Shown one piece after another: positions 6,299 to 13,578 of a stretch of 19,202 bases of DNA (position 1 is the first letter of the stretch; every line of letters starts with the position of its first letter). The DNA is from CAZADA01 sp964526675 (GTDB taxonomy: Bacteria > Pseudomonadota > Alphaproteobacteria > Caulobacterales > Maricaulaceae): the NCBI GenBank assembly GCA_964526675.1, contig CAZGLY010000050.1, positions 1 through 19,202 of the forward strand. The letters run 5' to 3'. Under the pieces are notes generated by a model, which did no database searches, was not told the origin of the DNA, and saw nothing but the letters and a program-made list of their open reading frames with translations. The translations under genes were made by a program, and so were the position numbers.

Positions 6299-6703
6299 AT
6301 GACGACGCGTCGCGCCGATCCGCGGTCGGCTGATCCGTCGTGGCGCGCGGACGCTGCGCCGGGCGACGTGCTGATCCTGCCCTTTCCCTACAGCGATCGA
6401 TTGGCGGAGAAGCGGCGTCCGGCGCTGATGGTGTCGGACGCGGCGTTGGTCGCGCGCGCGCAGCTCGTGTGGGTGGTGATGATCACCAGCGCGCGCAACA
6501 CGCCGTGGGCGGACGATGTCGCCATCGACGATTTGGACGCCGCCGGTCTGCCGGCCGCGTCGGTCATCCGTCCCGTGAAAATTGCGTGTGTGGAGCCGGC
6601 GCGCGTGCTGCGCCGGGCCGGCCGCGTGGACGCCGCGACGCTCGCGAGGGTGCGCGCCGCGCTGGCGGAAACCCTGGCGCTGCCGGCCGGCGCGCCGACG
6701 TAA
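6299..6703 (+). CDS. PemK/MazF-family toxin (endoribonuclease type)
   Basis: 134 residues. The fold is recognised from PGDVLILPFPYSD (21-33) followed by KRRPALMVSD (38-47), then VVMITSARNTPWADDVAI and SVIRPVKIACVEPARV, then a C-terminal helix LARVRAALAETLAL. This is the standard order of MazF/PemK ribonuclease toxins, which cleave RNA and are held inactive by their antitoxin. The N-terminal 20 residues before PGDV are longer than usual and have no clear function. ATG 6299 is the only plausible start in this frame after the stop at 6257-6259, and its ribosome binding site is poor. The gap of 48 bases to the antitoxin is larger than the usual overlap in such pairs and contains a 25-codon frame from 6256. 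Activity is inferred from family only. Confidence 0.85.
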   Translation: MTTRRADPRSADPSWRADAAPGDVLILPFPYSDRLAEKRRPALMVSDAALVARAQLVWVVMITSARNTPWADDVAIDDLDAAGLPAASVIRPVKIACVEPARVLRRAGRVDAATLARVRAALAETLALPAGAPT

Positions 6704-6758
6704 GTCCTTGACCGTCCGGCGGCGCGCGCGCGACGGTGCCTTGGGAAGGAGCGTCCCC

Positions 6759-7262
6759 ATGACCCACGCTGTCGCCCTTTATCCAGGCACGTTTGATCCG
6801 ATCACCAACGGCCACATGGACATTATCGGCCGCGCCACGAAGATCGCGGACGTGGTGACCATCGGCGTGGCGACGAACCCGTCGAAGAGCCCGATGTTCA
6901 GCTTGGAGGAGCGGGTGGCGATGGTGACGCGGGAGACCCAGGTGTTCGCCGCGCGGGCGGAGATCCGCGTCGAGCCGTTTTCCTCTCTGTTGATGCATTT
7001 CGCCGAAGAAGTGGGCGCGACCATGATCGTGCGCGGGCTGCGCGCGGTTTCGGACTTTGAGTACGAGTTTCAGATGACGGCGATGAACCAGCGCCTGAAC
7101 GCTGACATCGAAACTGTGTTCCTCATGGCTGATCCGCTACATCAGGCGGTGGCCTCGCGCCTGGTTAAGGAGATCGCCCGCTTTGGCGGCGACATCAGCG
7201 CGTTCGTGCCGGCCGGCGTGGAACGCGCGGTGAAGGAGAAACTCACATGCGCCGTCAGTTGA
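6759..7262 (+). CDS. coaD: Phosphopantetheine adenylyltransferase
   Basis: 167 residues, normal for CoaD. It transfers AMP from ATP to 4'-phosphopantetheine, the fourth step of coenzyme A synthesis, in the cytoplasm as a hexamer. The nucleotidyltransferase signature is GTFDPITNGHMDII with the T16-N-G-H19 motif. Other family segments are present: TIGVATNPSKSPMFSLEER, IVRGLRAVSDFEYEFQM-AMNQ, and VASRLVKEIARFGGDIS near the C-terminus. The start is set by GGAAGGAG (6744-6751), seven bases before the ATG. Its last 16 bases overlap the start of the next cyclophilin gene, so the two are translationally coupled. An open frame extends upstream to 6582 but lies inside the toxin gene and is not coding. 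Confidence 0.97.
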   Translation: MTHAVALYPGTFDPITNGHMDIIGRATKIADVVTIGVATNPSKSPMFSLEERVAMVTRETQVFAARAEIRVEPFSSLLMHFAEEVGATMIVRGLRAVSDFEYEFQMTAMNQRLNADIETVFLMADPLHQAVASRLVKEIARFGGDISAFVPAGVERAVKEKLTCAVS

Positions 7263-8227
7263 ACACCCCCTTGGCGTGGTTGGCTCTGGCCGTCGCGGCG
7301 GTCTTGGGTCTCGCCGCGGCGGGTCACGCCCAAGGCGGCGCGGCCGGCCAAGAGGTTGATCCCGAAAACATCCTTGTCATCGACACCCGTCACGGGGACA
7401 TCGTCGTGACGCTTTATCCCGAGTTCGCGCCGCGCCATGTGGAGCGGGTGAAGACCCTCGCGCGGTCGGGTTTTTATGATGGGCTGACGTTCCACCGGGT
7501 CATTGACACCTTCATGGCCCAGGGCGGCGATCCCACGGGCACCGGCGCGGGCGACTCTGATTTGCCCAATGTCTCCGCCGAGTTCACCAATCGCGTCGAT
7601 CTGGCGGGCGAAGCCGTGAAGATCGGGGAGATCCGCGACGGCTTTCTGACCATTCAGGGCGCGCCCTTCAGCAAGATCAGCGGCGCCGACATTGTCAGCG
7701 CCTTTCCGGTCGGCGGGGGCGACATGAGCCTCTGGCGGGGACTGGTGCTGTTCCATCAGCCGACCGCGTTGGCGTTGATGACCGGCGATGGTCTGGTGGA
7801 GGCGAACGTTCAGCACTGCACCGGCGCGGCGTCCATGGCGCGCGCGTCCGATCCCAACAGCGCCAACAGCCAGTTCTTTCTAATGCGCGGCCCGGCGCCG
7901 TGGCTTGACCGCAAGTATTCCGCTTGGGGCCAGGTCGTGTCCGGCCAAGAGGCGGTGATGGCGCTGGCTGTGGGGGAGCCCCCGGCGTTTCCTGACCGCA
8001 TGCGCAGCGTGCGTGTGGCGGCGGATCTGCCGGCGGAGCGCCGCCCCCGCGTGAGCTATCCTCAGGTGGAGGCCGCCGCGGTCACCGCGCAGGCGGCGGA
8101 GCTGGCGGCTCGGCTGCAAGAGGCGGGATCGCGCGACTTCCAAGTGTGCACGCTGCAGCCGGAGTTTGTCGTGACGCCGCCGGCGGTGACGGACGACGAT
8201 CCTCTCTCGGCGCTCCGAGGCGACTAA
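7247..8227 (+). CDS. Periplasmic cyclophilin-type peptidyl-prolyl isomerase
   Basis: 326 residues. A signal peptide is evident: basic MRRQ, hydrophobic LAWLALAVAAVLGLAAA, and likely cleavage after GHA (about residue 29), placing the protein in the periplasm. The cyclophilin domain shows GFYDGLTFHRVIDTFMAQGG, then SMARASDPNSANSQFFLM and YSAWGQVVSGQEAV. These residues catalyse cis-trans isomerisation at proline during folding. Between EFTNR and HCTGAASMA there is an insertion of about 65-75 residues compared with the paralogue downstream, and the C-terminus has an extra helical tail of about 60 residues. I recall similar long forms in Caulobacter relatives, so this may be a clade trait. AAGGAG (7233-7238), eight bases upstream, fixes the start, inside the end of coaD. 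Confidence 0.93.
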   Translation: MRRQLNTPLAWLALAVAAVLGLAAAGHAQGGAAGQEVDPENILVIDTRHGDIVVTLYPEFAPRHVERVKTLARSGFYDGLTFHRVIDTFMAQGGDPTGTGAGDSDLPNVSAEFTNRVDLAGEAVKIGEIRDGFLTIQGAPFSKISGADIVSAFPVGGGDMSLWRGLVLFHQPTALALMTGDGLVEANVQHCTGAASMARASDPNSANSQFFLMRGPAPWLDRKYSAWGQVVSGQEAVMALAVGEPPAFPDRMRSVRVAADLPAERRPRVSYPQVEAAAVTAQAAELAARLQEAGSRDFQVCTLQPEFVVTPPAVTDDDPLSALRGD

Positions 8228-8315
8228 GCCCTCGTTCGGCGCCGCCACGCAGCTCGGGCGACGGTTGGTCCGCTTTTCCCCGCGGGCGAACCGCGCCAGG
8301 GTTGCCCCATCAGAT

Positions 8316-8334
8316 GATGACGCGCCGCGTCATC
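8316..8334 (+). repeat. Intercistronic hairpin between the two cyclophilin genes
   Basis: GATGACGCG and CGCGTCATC form a 9-base inverted repeat around one central base (realistically a 7-bp stem with a 5-base loop). It lies about 25 bases before the next ATG, and no T run follows. It may be an RNA processing or stability element, or an attenuating structure. The rest of 8228-8359 shows nothing recognisable. Confidence 0.45.
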
Positions 8335-8359
8335 GCTCCCAACCCAAGGAGATGTCGCC

Positions 8360-8830
8360 ATGGTGGACGGGTCGCCCCAAGAAACCCTTGTGCTGGAGTT
8401 GGACACCGGGGTCGTGCGCGTTGGGCTGAGGCCAGACCTCGCGCCCGGTCATGTCGCGCGGATTAAGGAGCTGGCGGCGGACGGCTTTTATGACGGCCTG
8501 ACGTTCCATCGGGTGGTGGACGGCTTTGTGGCCCAAGGCGGCTGTCCGAAGGGCACCGGCACCGGCGGTTCGGGCCGCCACCTGGCCGCGGAGTTTTCCG
8601 ATGCGCCCCATGTGCGCGGCGTCGCGTCGATGGCGCGGGCGTCCGATCCCAATTCCGCGGACAGCCAGTTCTTCATTTGCTTAGACGACGCCCGGTTCCT
8701 TGACGGCCAATACACCGTGTGGGGCGAGGTCGTCGCGGGCATGGACGCCGTGGACGCGTTGCCGAAAGGCGAACCGCCGGCGACGCCCGGCCGCATTGTG
8801 AAAGCGCGGATCGAAGCCGCGGAGGGCTGA
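8360..8830 (+). CDS. Cytoplasmic cyclophilin-type peptidyl-prolyl isomerase
   Basis: 156 residues with no signal peptide, so probably cytoplasmic (PpiB-like). The whole cyclophilin fold is present: DGFYDGLTFHRVVDGFVAQG, GCPKGTGTGG, GVASMARASDPNSADSQFFI and YTVWGEVVAGMDAV. The FHR, Q-G-G and QFF residues of the active site are intact. It is clearly a paralogue of the preceding gene, sharing SMARASDPNSA-SQFF and the closing GEPPA motif but lacking that protein's insertion. AAGGAG (8346-8351), eight bases before the ATG, sets the start. It lies 132 bases after the first cyclophilin and is probably in the same transcription unit as coaD. Confidence 0.95.
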   Translation: MVDGSPQETLVLELDTGVVRVGLRPDLAPGHVARIKELAADGFYDGLTFHRVVDGFVAQGGCPKGTGTGGSGRHLAAEFSDAPHVRGVASMARASDPNSADSQFFICLDDARFLDGQYTVWGEVVAGMDAVDALPKGEPPATPGRIVKARIEAAEG

Positions 8831-8880
8831 CGCGCGTCGCCGCGAATCCCCACACCCTCACGAGGGGTGGAGATCCGACG

Positions 8881-9543
8881 ATGGCGCGACATTGGGTGCG
8901 ACAGGCCGCGCCTTGGCTTATCCGACGCGTGAAGCGGCCCGGCCGTCGCGCCCGTCGGGCGCTTGCGCGCTGGGCGCGCCCGCGCTTTGGCGACGGGGTT
9001 GCGGCCGCGGCGTTGGCGTTGGCTGTCGCCATCGACGTCGCCCAGCCCGGCCGCGTGGAGGCGGGCCAGGCGGCGGGAGCAGTGGTCGCGGGACTTCTGG
9101 TGGTCGCCATGCTGTGGGCCACCCGCGATGGCCTGCGTCGCGTGGTGGCGGGGGCCGCCGGGCAGTTCCGATCCCCGATGACGTCCGCCGGGCTGCACGA
9201 CGGCGCAGCCTACGAGCGTCTTTGCGCTTCGCGTCTGCAAGCGGCGGGGTGGTCGGTTGAGGTCACGGGGCCGGGACCCGATCACGGTCTTGATCTGATT
9301 GCGCGCCGCGGCGGCCGTGTCGCGGTGGTTCAGTGTAAGCGTCATCGCCGGCCCGTGGGCGCGCGCGCCGTGCAGGAGATTGTCGCCGCCCGTCCTTTGG
9401 TGAACCGCGGCGCTGTCGCGGCGGTCGTCGCGAGCTCCGGCTTCACCCGCAGCGCGCGCGCCTTGGCTCATGTCAATGGCGTGGCGTTGCTCAGCCATGA
9501 CGATTTGGCCCGTTGGGACGCGAAGCCGGCGTCCGCGGGGTGA
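8881..9543 (+). CDS. Membrane-anchored Mrr-like restriction endonuclease-fold protein
   Basis: 220 residues. The N-terminus is strongly basic (about 1-36) and is followed by two hydrophobic segments (about 39-53 and 62-80), so the protein is probably anchored in the inner membrane with its nuclease domain inside. The C-terminal domain (about 105-215) has the Mrr-type PD-(D/E)xK pattern: AYE (E112), GPGPDHGLDLI (D138), and VVQCKRH (Q151, K153), then VQEIVAA and ASSGFTRSARALA. Proteins of this type cleave DNA, often modified or foreign. Specific function is not known here. GGAG (8869-8872), eight bases before the ATG, supports the start. It lies between the cyclophilin and queA, in an otherwise housekeeping operon, and has no adjacent methyltransferase. 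Confidence 0.82.
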   Translation: MARHWVRQAAPWLIRRVKRPGRRARRALARWARPRFGDGVAAAALALAVAIDVAQPGRVEAGQAAGAVVAGLLVVAMLWATRDGLRRVVAGAAGQFRSPMTSAGLHDGAAYERLCASRLQAAGWSVEVTGPGPDHGLDLIARRGGRVAVVQCKRHRRPVGARAVQEIVAARPLVNRGAVAAVVASSGFTRSARALAHVNGVALLSHDDLARWDAKPASAG

Positions 9544-9576
9544 CGTCGCCGCCGCAACCGGTTAGCTCCCCACCTC

Positions 9577-10635
9577 ATGCGCACCGACGATTTTGATTTC
9601 GAGTTGCCGCAGGAGCGCATCGCGCTTCGGCCCGCCCGCCCCCGCGACGCGGCGCGCCTGCTGGTGACGCCTCCCGACGGCCCGTTCGGAGATCACGTCG
9701 TTCGCGATCTTCCTCAGCTGTTGCGGCCGGGTGATCTTTTGCTGGTTAACGACACGCGCGTGATCCGCGCCGCGTTGTCCGGCGAGCGCGCCCCCCGCGC
9801 GGTTGGCGGCGCCACGGCCTCGGTGCGGGTGTCGGTCAATCTGCACGAGCGCGTCGCCCCCGACGCCTGGCGCGCCTTCACGCAACCGGCGAAGCGTCTG
9901 CGGGTCGGCGACCGGCTGACGTTCGGTCCCGACTTGTCGGCGACGGCGACCCATTTGGGCGCGGGCGGGGACGCGACGCTGGTTTTCAGTCAGGCGGGCG
10001 CGGACCTCGATGCGGCGATCGCGGAGACGGGCGCGCCGCCATTGCCCCCTTACATTGCGCGCCGGCGGGCGGTCGATGACGCGGACGCCGACGACTATCA
10101 GACCGTGTTCGCGGAGGAGGGCGACTCCGTCGCCGCGCCGACGGCGGGGCTGCACTTCACGCCGCGCCTTCTGACCGCGCTGGCGGACAGTGGCGTGACG
10201 CTGGCGCGGGTCACGCTGCATGTCGGGGCCGGCACGTTCTTGCCCGTTAAAGCCGAGGATGTGCGTGATCATGTGATGCACGAGGAGCGCTACACGCTCA
10301 GCCCAGAAACCGCCGAGGTCATCGCCCGCACGCGCGCGTCGGGAGGCCGCGTGGTCGCGGTCGGCACGACGTCGTTGCGCACGCTCGAGACCTGCGCCGG
10401 TGATGATGGGGTGGTGAGGCCGGGGTCCGGCGCGACGGATCTGTTCATCACGCCGGGGTACGCCTTTCGCGCGGCGGACGGCCTGTTGACCAACTTCCAC
10501 CTGCCGAAATCGACGCTGTTCATGCTGGTGTGCGCCTTCAGCGGGGTCACGCGCATGAACGCGGCGTACGCGCACGCCATCGCCAGCGGCTATCGCTTCT
10601 ACTCCTATGGCGATGCGTGCCTTCTGTGGCGCTAG
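9577..10635 (+). CDS. queA: S-adenosylmethionine:tRNA ribosyltransferase-isomerase
   Basis: 352 residues, the usual QueA length. The enzyme transfers and isomerises the ribosyl group of S-adenosylmethionine onto 7-aminomethyl-7-deazaguanine in tRNA, giving epoxyqueuosine. Recognised segments are the opening DDFDFELPQERIALRPARPR, GDLLLVNDTRV, APTAGLHFTP, LHVGAGTFLPVKAEDVRDHV-MHEE, and TNFHLPKSTLFMLVCAFSG, ending in GYRFYSYGDACLL. No good ribosome binding site precedes the ATG at 9577, but the homology begins right there. In many bacteria, including Caulobacter relatives, tgt follows; here the next gene is convergent and ends 12 bases away, so tgt is elsewhere or missing. Confidence 0.96.
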   Translation: MRTDDFDFELPQERIALRPARPRDAARLLVTPPDGPFGDHVVRDLPQLLRPGDLLLVNDTRVIRAALSGERAPRAVGGATASVRVSVNLHERVAPDAWRAFTQPAKRLRVGDRLTFGPDLSATATHLGAGGDATLVFSQAGADLDAAIAETGAPPLPPYIARRRAVDDADADDYQTVFAEEGDSVAAPTAGLHFTPRLLTALADSGVTLARVTLHVGAGTFLPVKAEDVRDHVMHEERYTLSPETAEVIARTRASGGRVVAVGTTSLRTLETCAGDDGVVRPGSGATDLFITPGYAFRAADGLLTNFHLPKSTLFMLVCAFSGVTRMNAAYAHAIASGYRFYSYGDACLLWR

Positions 10636-10647
10636 AGCGCGGCGGCG

Positions 10648-12141
10648 TCAGCCGTTCGCCGAGCGGGAGATGGCGATGGCGATCATGTCGTCGAACACCT
10701 CCTCGGGCTCGCGTTCAGACACGTCCAGCGCGGTGTCGACGTATTTTTGGAACGCGGCCGGCATCAGGCGACGGAGTTCCGGTTCATCGAAGTCCCCGCG
10801 CGGGAGGAGACTGAGCTTCAGCAACGTCTCGTCCACCAACGCTTGGTAGCGCGCGGCGTCCGCGCTGTCGGCGGCCAAGAGTTCCGACGCAGCGGCCAAG
10901 CGGCACGTCAAATTCCAAGCCAGCGGCACAACCTTGTCGATCGCGCCGGTGTGGCGCAGCGCGCCCTCCAAGTCGCCTTCCTCCAGGAAGATGAAGCCCG
11001 CGTTCTCCAGGGAGCCCACCTCGCCGACGGCCGTCATGCCCCAGGCGAGGCGCAACTCCGCCGCTTTTTCGATCAGCAATCGAGCTTCCGCCGACGGATT
11101 TTCCGGCCACGGAATGTCATCGCCCCGCTCAGCCTCGCTGAGATTCACCAGCGCGATCAAGGTCGTGCCGACGCCGTGGAACGCCTCGTAGAGAATGGCG
11201 CTCGATTTCGGGTAGGCGGGGCGGCGATCGGGCGCGACGATGTCGAGGGATTGGCTAAACGCCACATGCGCGCGCGCCGTCAGCCCGTTTTTGCGCAGGC
11301 AAGCGCCTTTCAGGAAGAACACCGCGGCCGCGTCCGACGCGTACGCGCCATTGCCGAGGATCCCGGTGGCGGCGTCCGCGTGGCGCACCGCGTCTTCGCA
11401 GCCGGCGTTCCAGGCCCAGGGCGCGTCGTCGTTCGCCTCGGCCCGTTCGTAGGCGGTGCGCGCGCGGCCGACATAACCGACCGCGGAAAGCTCTGGATCG
11501 CTGACTTGCGACAAGCGCTCATAGAACGCTTCGCGCGATGTGCGGTCCAGTTCCTGCCAATCCGCGACCGCAGCTTCCATCACCAAGCGCTCGGCGCCTT
11601 GCACGCGCAACGCGCCGTCCGGTTCGCGGGCGGAAAGCAAGGCGCGGATCAAACTCACCGTCGCCCAGTTCAACCGCCCATTGTAGCGCTCGGAGGCCGG
11701 GTCGCTCAGGTCGTAGGGCACGGGCGTTTCCGTGATGTGGGCGGCGGCCAGCCGCACGCCAACCGCTGTGGGCAGCGTCGCCATTTGCGATGGATCCGAC
11801 GAGGCCGTCAGCCGTCGCGTCGACGCCAGCTCTTGACCGTCGCGGACATCACGCGTGTTGCGGTCCTCTTGCGCGTTCTTGAGCGCGCCGAGTTCGATGT
11901 AGAGCCGCACATTGCCGATGCGCGCCTCCCGCGACTCCGCGTTCACCGCCGCCAATGTGCTGTCGAGCTGATCGAGCCGTTGAACCGTCAAGAACGTCGA
12001 GATGCCCATAACCACGGCGATGGCGATGAACAACAGCGCGAACAGAACGCCGTAGAGGCGGAACCCAACTTGCTCGCGGCGCAGCTCCCGCATGAAATCA
12101 ACGTCGGAGCTTGCTCCCGATGGTGTGTCGGTTTGTGTCAT
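10648..12141 (-). CDS. Single-pass membrane protein with large periplasmic helical domain, unknown function
   Basis: 497 residues. A cytoplasmic N-terminus of about 28 residues is followed by one membrane segment (about 29-52, LYGVLFALLFIAIAVVMGIS). Next is a stretch likely to form a coiled coil (LTVQRLDQLDSTLAAVNAES, about 51-95), then a long alpha-helical, alanine-rich region resembling TPR-type repeats (for example VGRARTAYERAEA and EEGDLEGALRHTGAID). No enzymatic motif was seen and no family was recognised. The start at 12141 has AAGGA about eight bases upstream on the minus strand. It follows the 150-residue membrane protein by 64 bases on the same strand, so the two are probably an operon. 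It ends 12 bases from the convergent queA stop. A scaffold or interaction role in the envelope is a guess from shape only. Confidence 0.8.
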   Translation of the reverse strand: MTQTDTPSGASSDVDFMRELRREQVGFRLYGVLFALLFIAIAVVMGISTFLTVQRLDQLDSTLAAVNAESREARIGNVRLYIELGALKNAQEDRNTRDVRDGQELASTRRLTASSDPSQMATLPTAVGVRLAAAHITETPVPYDLSDPASERYNGRLNWATVSLIRALLSAREPDGALRVQGAERLVMEAAVADWQELDRTSREAFYERLSQVSDPELSAVGYVGRARTAYERAEANDDAPWAWNAGCEDAVRHADAATGILGNGAYASDAAAVFFLKGACLRKNGLTARAHVAFSQSLDIVAPDRRPAYPKSSAILYEAFHGVGTTLIALVNLSEAERGDDIPWPENPSAEARLLIEKAAELRLAWGMTAVGEVGSLENAGFIFLEEGDLEGALRHTGAIDKVVPLAWNLTCRLAAASELLAADSADAARYQALVDETLLKLSLLPRGDFDEPELRRLMPAAFQKYVDTALDVSEREPEEVFDDMIAIAISRSANG

Positions 12142-12205
12142 CCCGCCCGTCCTTACGTCACGATGTTCGGTTGCGGCTCCACCGCGCGGCCCGGCGCATC
12201 GCCTG

Positions 12206-12658
12206 TCACGCGCGCTGGAAGAGAAGGTATTCCATCAGCTCGCCGCTCTCGGAGGCGCCGCGCCGCGTTGAATGGGTGAGCAGCACCTTTGCGGCTTGCT
12301 CCTTGCGGCCCGCGGCGGAGAGGTAGCGGATGTAGAGCATCATCAGGCGTTCCTGCCGCGCGCGGGCGATCTGGTCGACCGAACGTCCCGCGGCGGCCGC
12401 CAAAGGCGACGCCGATCCGAACAGCAGCGACAGGCGCATTTCCTCGGGGATGACGCCAAGGGCGTCCACCGTCGGCACCGTGACGTCGATAAACTGCGGC
12501 GCGACGTCCGCCGACAGAAGATACGCCAGCACCAAAAGGCCAACGATCGCGATGAAGAGCATGACCGCGTTCGAGCGCGCCCGGCGGCGCATCCGGTTCA
12601 TCTTGTTCACAAGATACGGATCAAGGTCCGCATCTTGAGCGGCGGCCAACAAATCCAT
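12206..12658 (-). CDS. Small single-pass membrane protein, unknown function
   Basis: 150 residues from the ATG at 12658-12656. It has a short acidic N-terminus (MDLLAAAQDADLDPYLVNKM), a basic patch NRMRRRARSN, one membrane segment (about 31-49, AVMLFIAIVGLLVLAYLLS), and then a soluble part with two helical regions (LAAAAGRSVDQIARARQERL and KEQAAKVLLTHSTR). No family was recognised. GGGGAG on the minus strand, six bases before the ATG, supports this start over a longer frame running to 12745. It is the first gene of a probable two-gene operon with the 497-residue membrane protein; both have the same layout of basic N-terminus, one membrane helix and helical outer domain, suggesting they act together. 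A divergent CMD-type gene starts 195 bases away. Confidence 0.75.
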   Translation of the reverse strand: MDLLAAAQDADLDPYLVNKMNRMRRRARSNAVMLFIAIVGLLVLAYLLSADVAPQFIDVTVPTVDALGVIPEEMRLSLLFGSASPLAAAAGRSVDQIARARQERLMMLYIRYLSAAGRKEQAAKVLLTHSTRRGASESGELMEYLLFQRA

Positions 12659-12852
12659 GCGCGCTCCCCACCATGCGTCCCGTGGCGAGCGCGATCGCCG
12701 CGAGCGTCCCAGCCCTGGAGGCGCGGGGAAAACTGGGCCCCTCATTCCCCCACAGTTAAGAAGTGTTTATCAGAGATCGGCTGCGGCGGCCATCGCGCTG
12801 GAGTCGCAAACGGGCGCGCCTCGCGCGCGATCTGTCGACATGGGAGGTGATC

Positions 12853-13449
12853 ATGCCGGTTGTGGAGCCTTTGGCCGAAGACGCGCTCGGCCCAGATCTG
12901 TTGGCGGAGCTCTCCTTTTTCAAAGGACCGCTTGGCGTCATTCCCAACAGCGTGCGGACCATGGCGCGCCGGCCGGAGATCGCGCGCGCGTTCACCGAAC
13001 TCAACAAGGCGGTGATGACGTGCGCTGGCGGGGTCACGCCGGAGTTCAAACGGCTTATTGGCTATGTCACGAGTTATGTGTCCGGCTGCCGCTACTGCCA
13101 GGCCCACACGATTTTGGGCTCGGAGCGTTTCGGCGCGACGCAGGAGCGGTTGACCTCCGTGTGGGCGTTCGCCGACAGCCCGCATTTTACCCCGGCCGAG
13201 AAAGCCGCGCTGGCGTTCGCGCACGCTGCGGCGTCGGTGCCGAACGGCGTGACCGACGACCTGATCGCGGCGTTGCGCGCCCATTGGAGTGACGAGGACA
13301 TCGTCGAAATCATGGGGGTCATCGCGCTGTTTGGGTATCTGAACCGATGGAACGACTCCATGGGCTCCGCCTTGGAGGACTTGCCGATCCAGGCCGGTGA
13401 ACAGCACCTCGCCGCGCGTGGGTGGACCCCGGGCAAGCACGGGGCGTGA
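12853..13449 (+). CDS. AhpD-like carboxymuconolactone decarboxylase family protein (second copy type)
   Basis: 198 residues. The redox motif is G-C79-R-Y-C82-Q-A-H85-T, in the AhpD-like alkylhydroperoxidase/CMD fold. Surrounding features include PLGVIPNSVRTMARRPEI near residue 30, HFTPAEKAALAFAHAA, and DEDIVEIMGVIALFGYLNRW, the usual helical ending. It probably acts in the cytoplasm on peroxides or a small organic substrate, not determined. GGAGG (12843-12847), five bases before the ATG, fixes the start; the longer open frame to 12763 lacks a ribosome site. It is only distantly like the CMD protein at 1206-1775 and differs in the spacing of the histidine. It is divergent from the two-gene membrane operon. 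Confidence 0.88.
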   Translation: MPVVEPLAEDALGPDLLAELSFFKGPLGVIPNSVRTMARRPEIARAFTELNKAVMTCAGGVTPEFKRLIGYVTSYVSGCRYCQAHTILGSERFGATQERLTSVWAFADSPHFTPAEKAALAFAHAAASVPNGVTDDLIAALRAHWSDEDIVEIMGVIALFGYLNRWNDSMGSALEDLPIQAGEQHLAARGWTPGKHGA

Positions 13450-13480
13450 CCGCGGCGCGAGACGCGGCGCGGCGGGCGAC

Positions 13481-13509
13481 TTGACGCTGTCGGGGGCGCT
13501 TGCGCTAAG
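13481..13509 (+). promoter_or_regulatory. Candidate promoter of the three-lipoprotein cluster
   Basis: TTGACG (13481-13486) matches five of six -35 bases and is followed after 17 bases by GCTAAG (13504-13509), a three-of-six -10. Transcription would begin near 13516, about 60 bases before the ATG of the first lipoprotein. Judged by eye only. Confidence 0.35.
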
Positions 13510-13578
13510 TCGCGACCGACGGAGCGTCATTGGGGCGACGTTTGATCCGTGAGGGTGATCATTCACAGGGTGCAAGGC

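Noticed and set aside
6711..6737. ACCGTC ... GACGGT inverted repeat between toxin and coaD as a terminator
   Set aside because: The stem is only six pairs with a 15-base GC-rich loop and no T run; it is likely chance in this composition.
8488..9498. 336-codon open frame on the minus strand
   Set aside because: It is antisense to the second cyclophilin and the Mrr-like gene, both well supported.
10747..12279. 510-codon open frame on the plus strand
   Set aside because: It lies opposite the 497-residue membrane protein, is rich in Arg/Gln/His as mirror frames of GC-rich genes are, and has no ribosome site or recognisable domain. The minus-strand frame has a membrane segment, a start with AAGGA and sensible composition.
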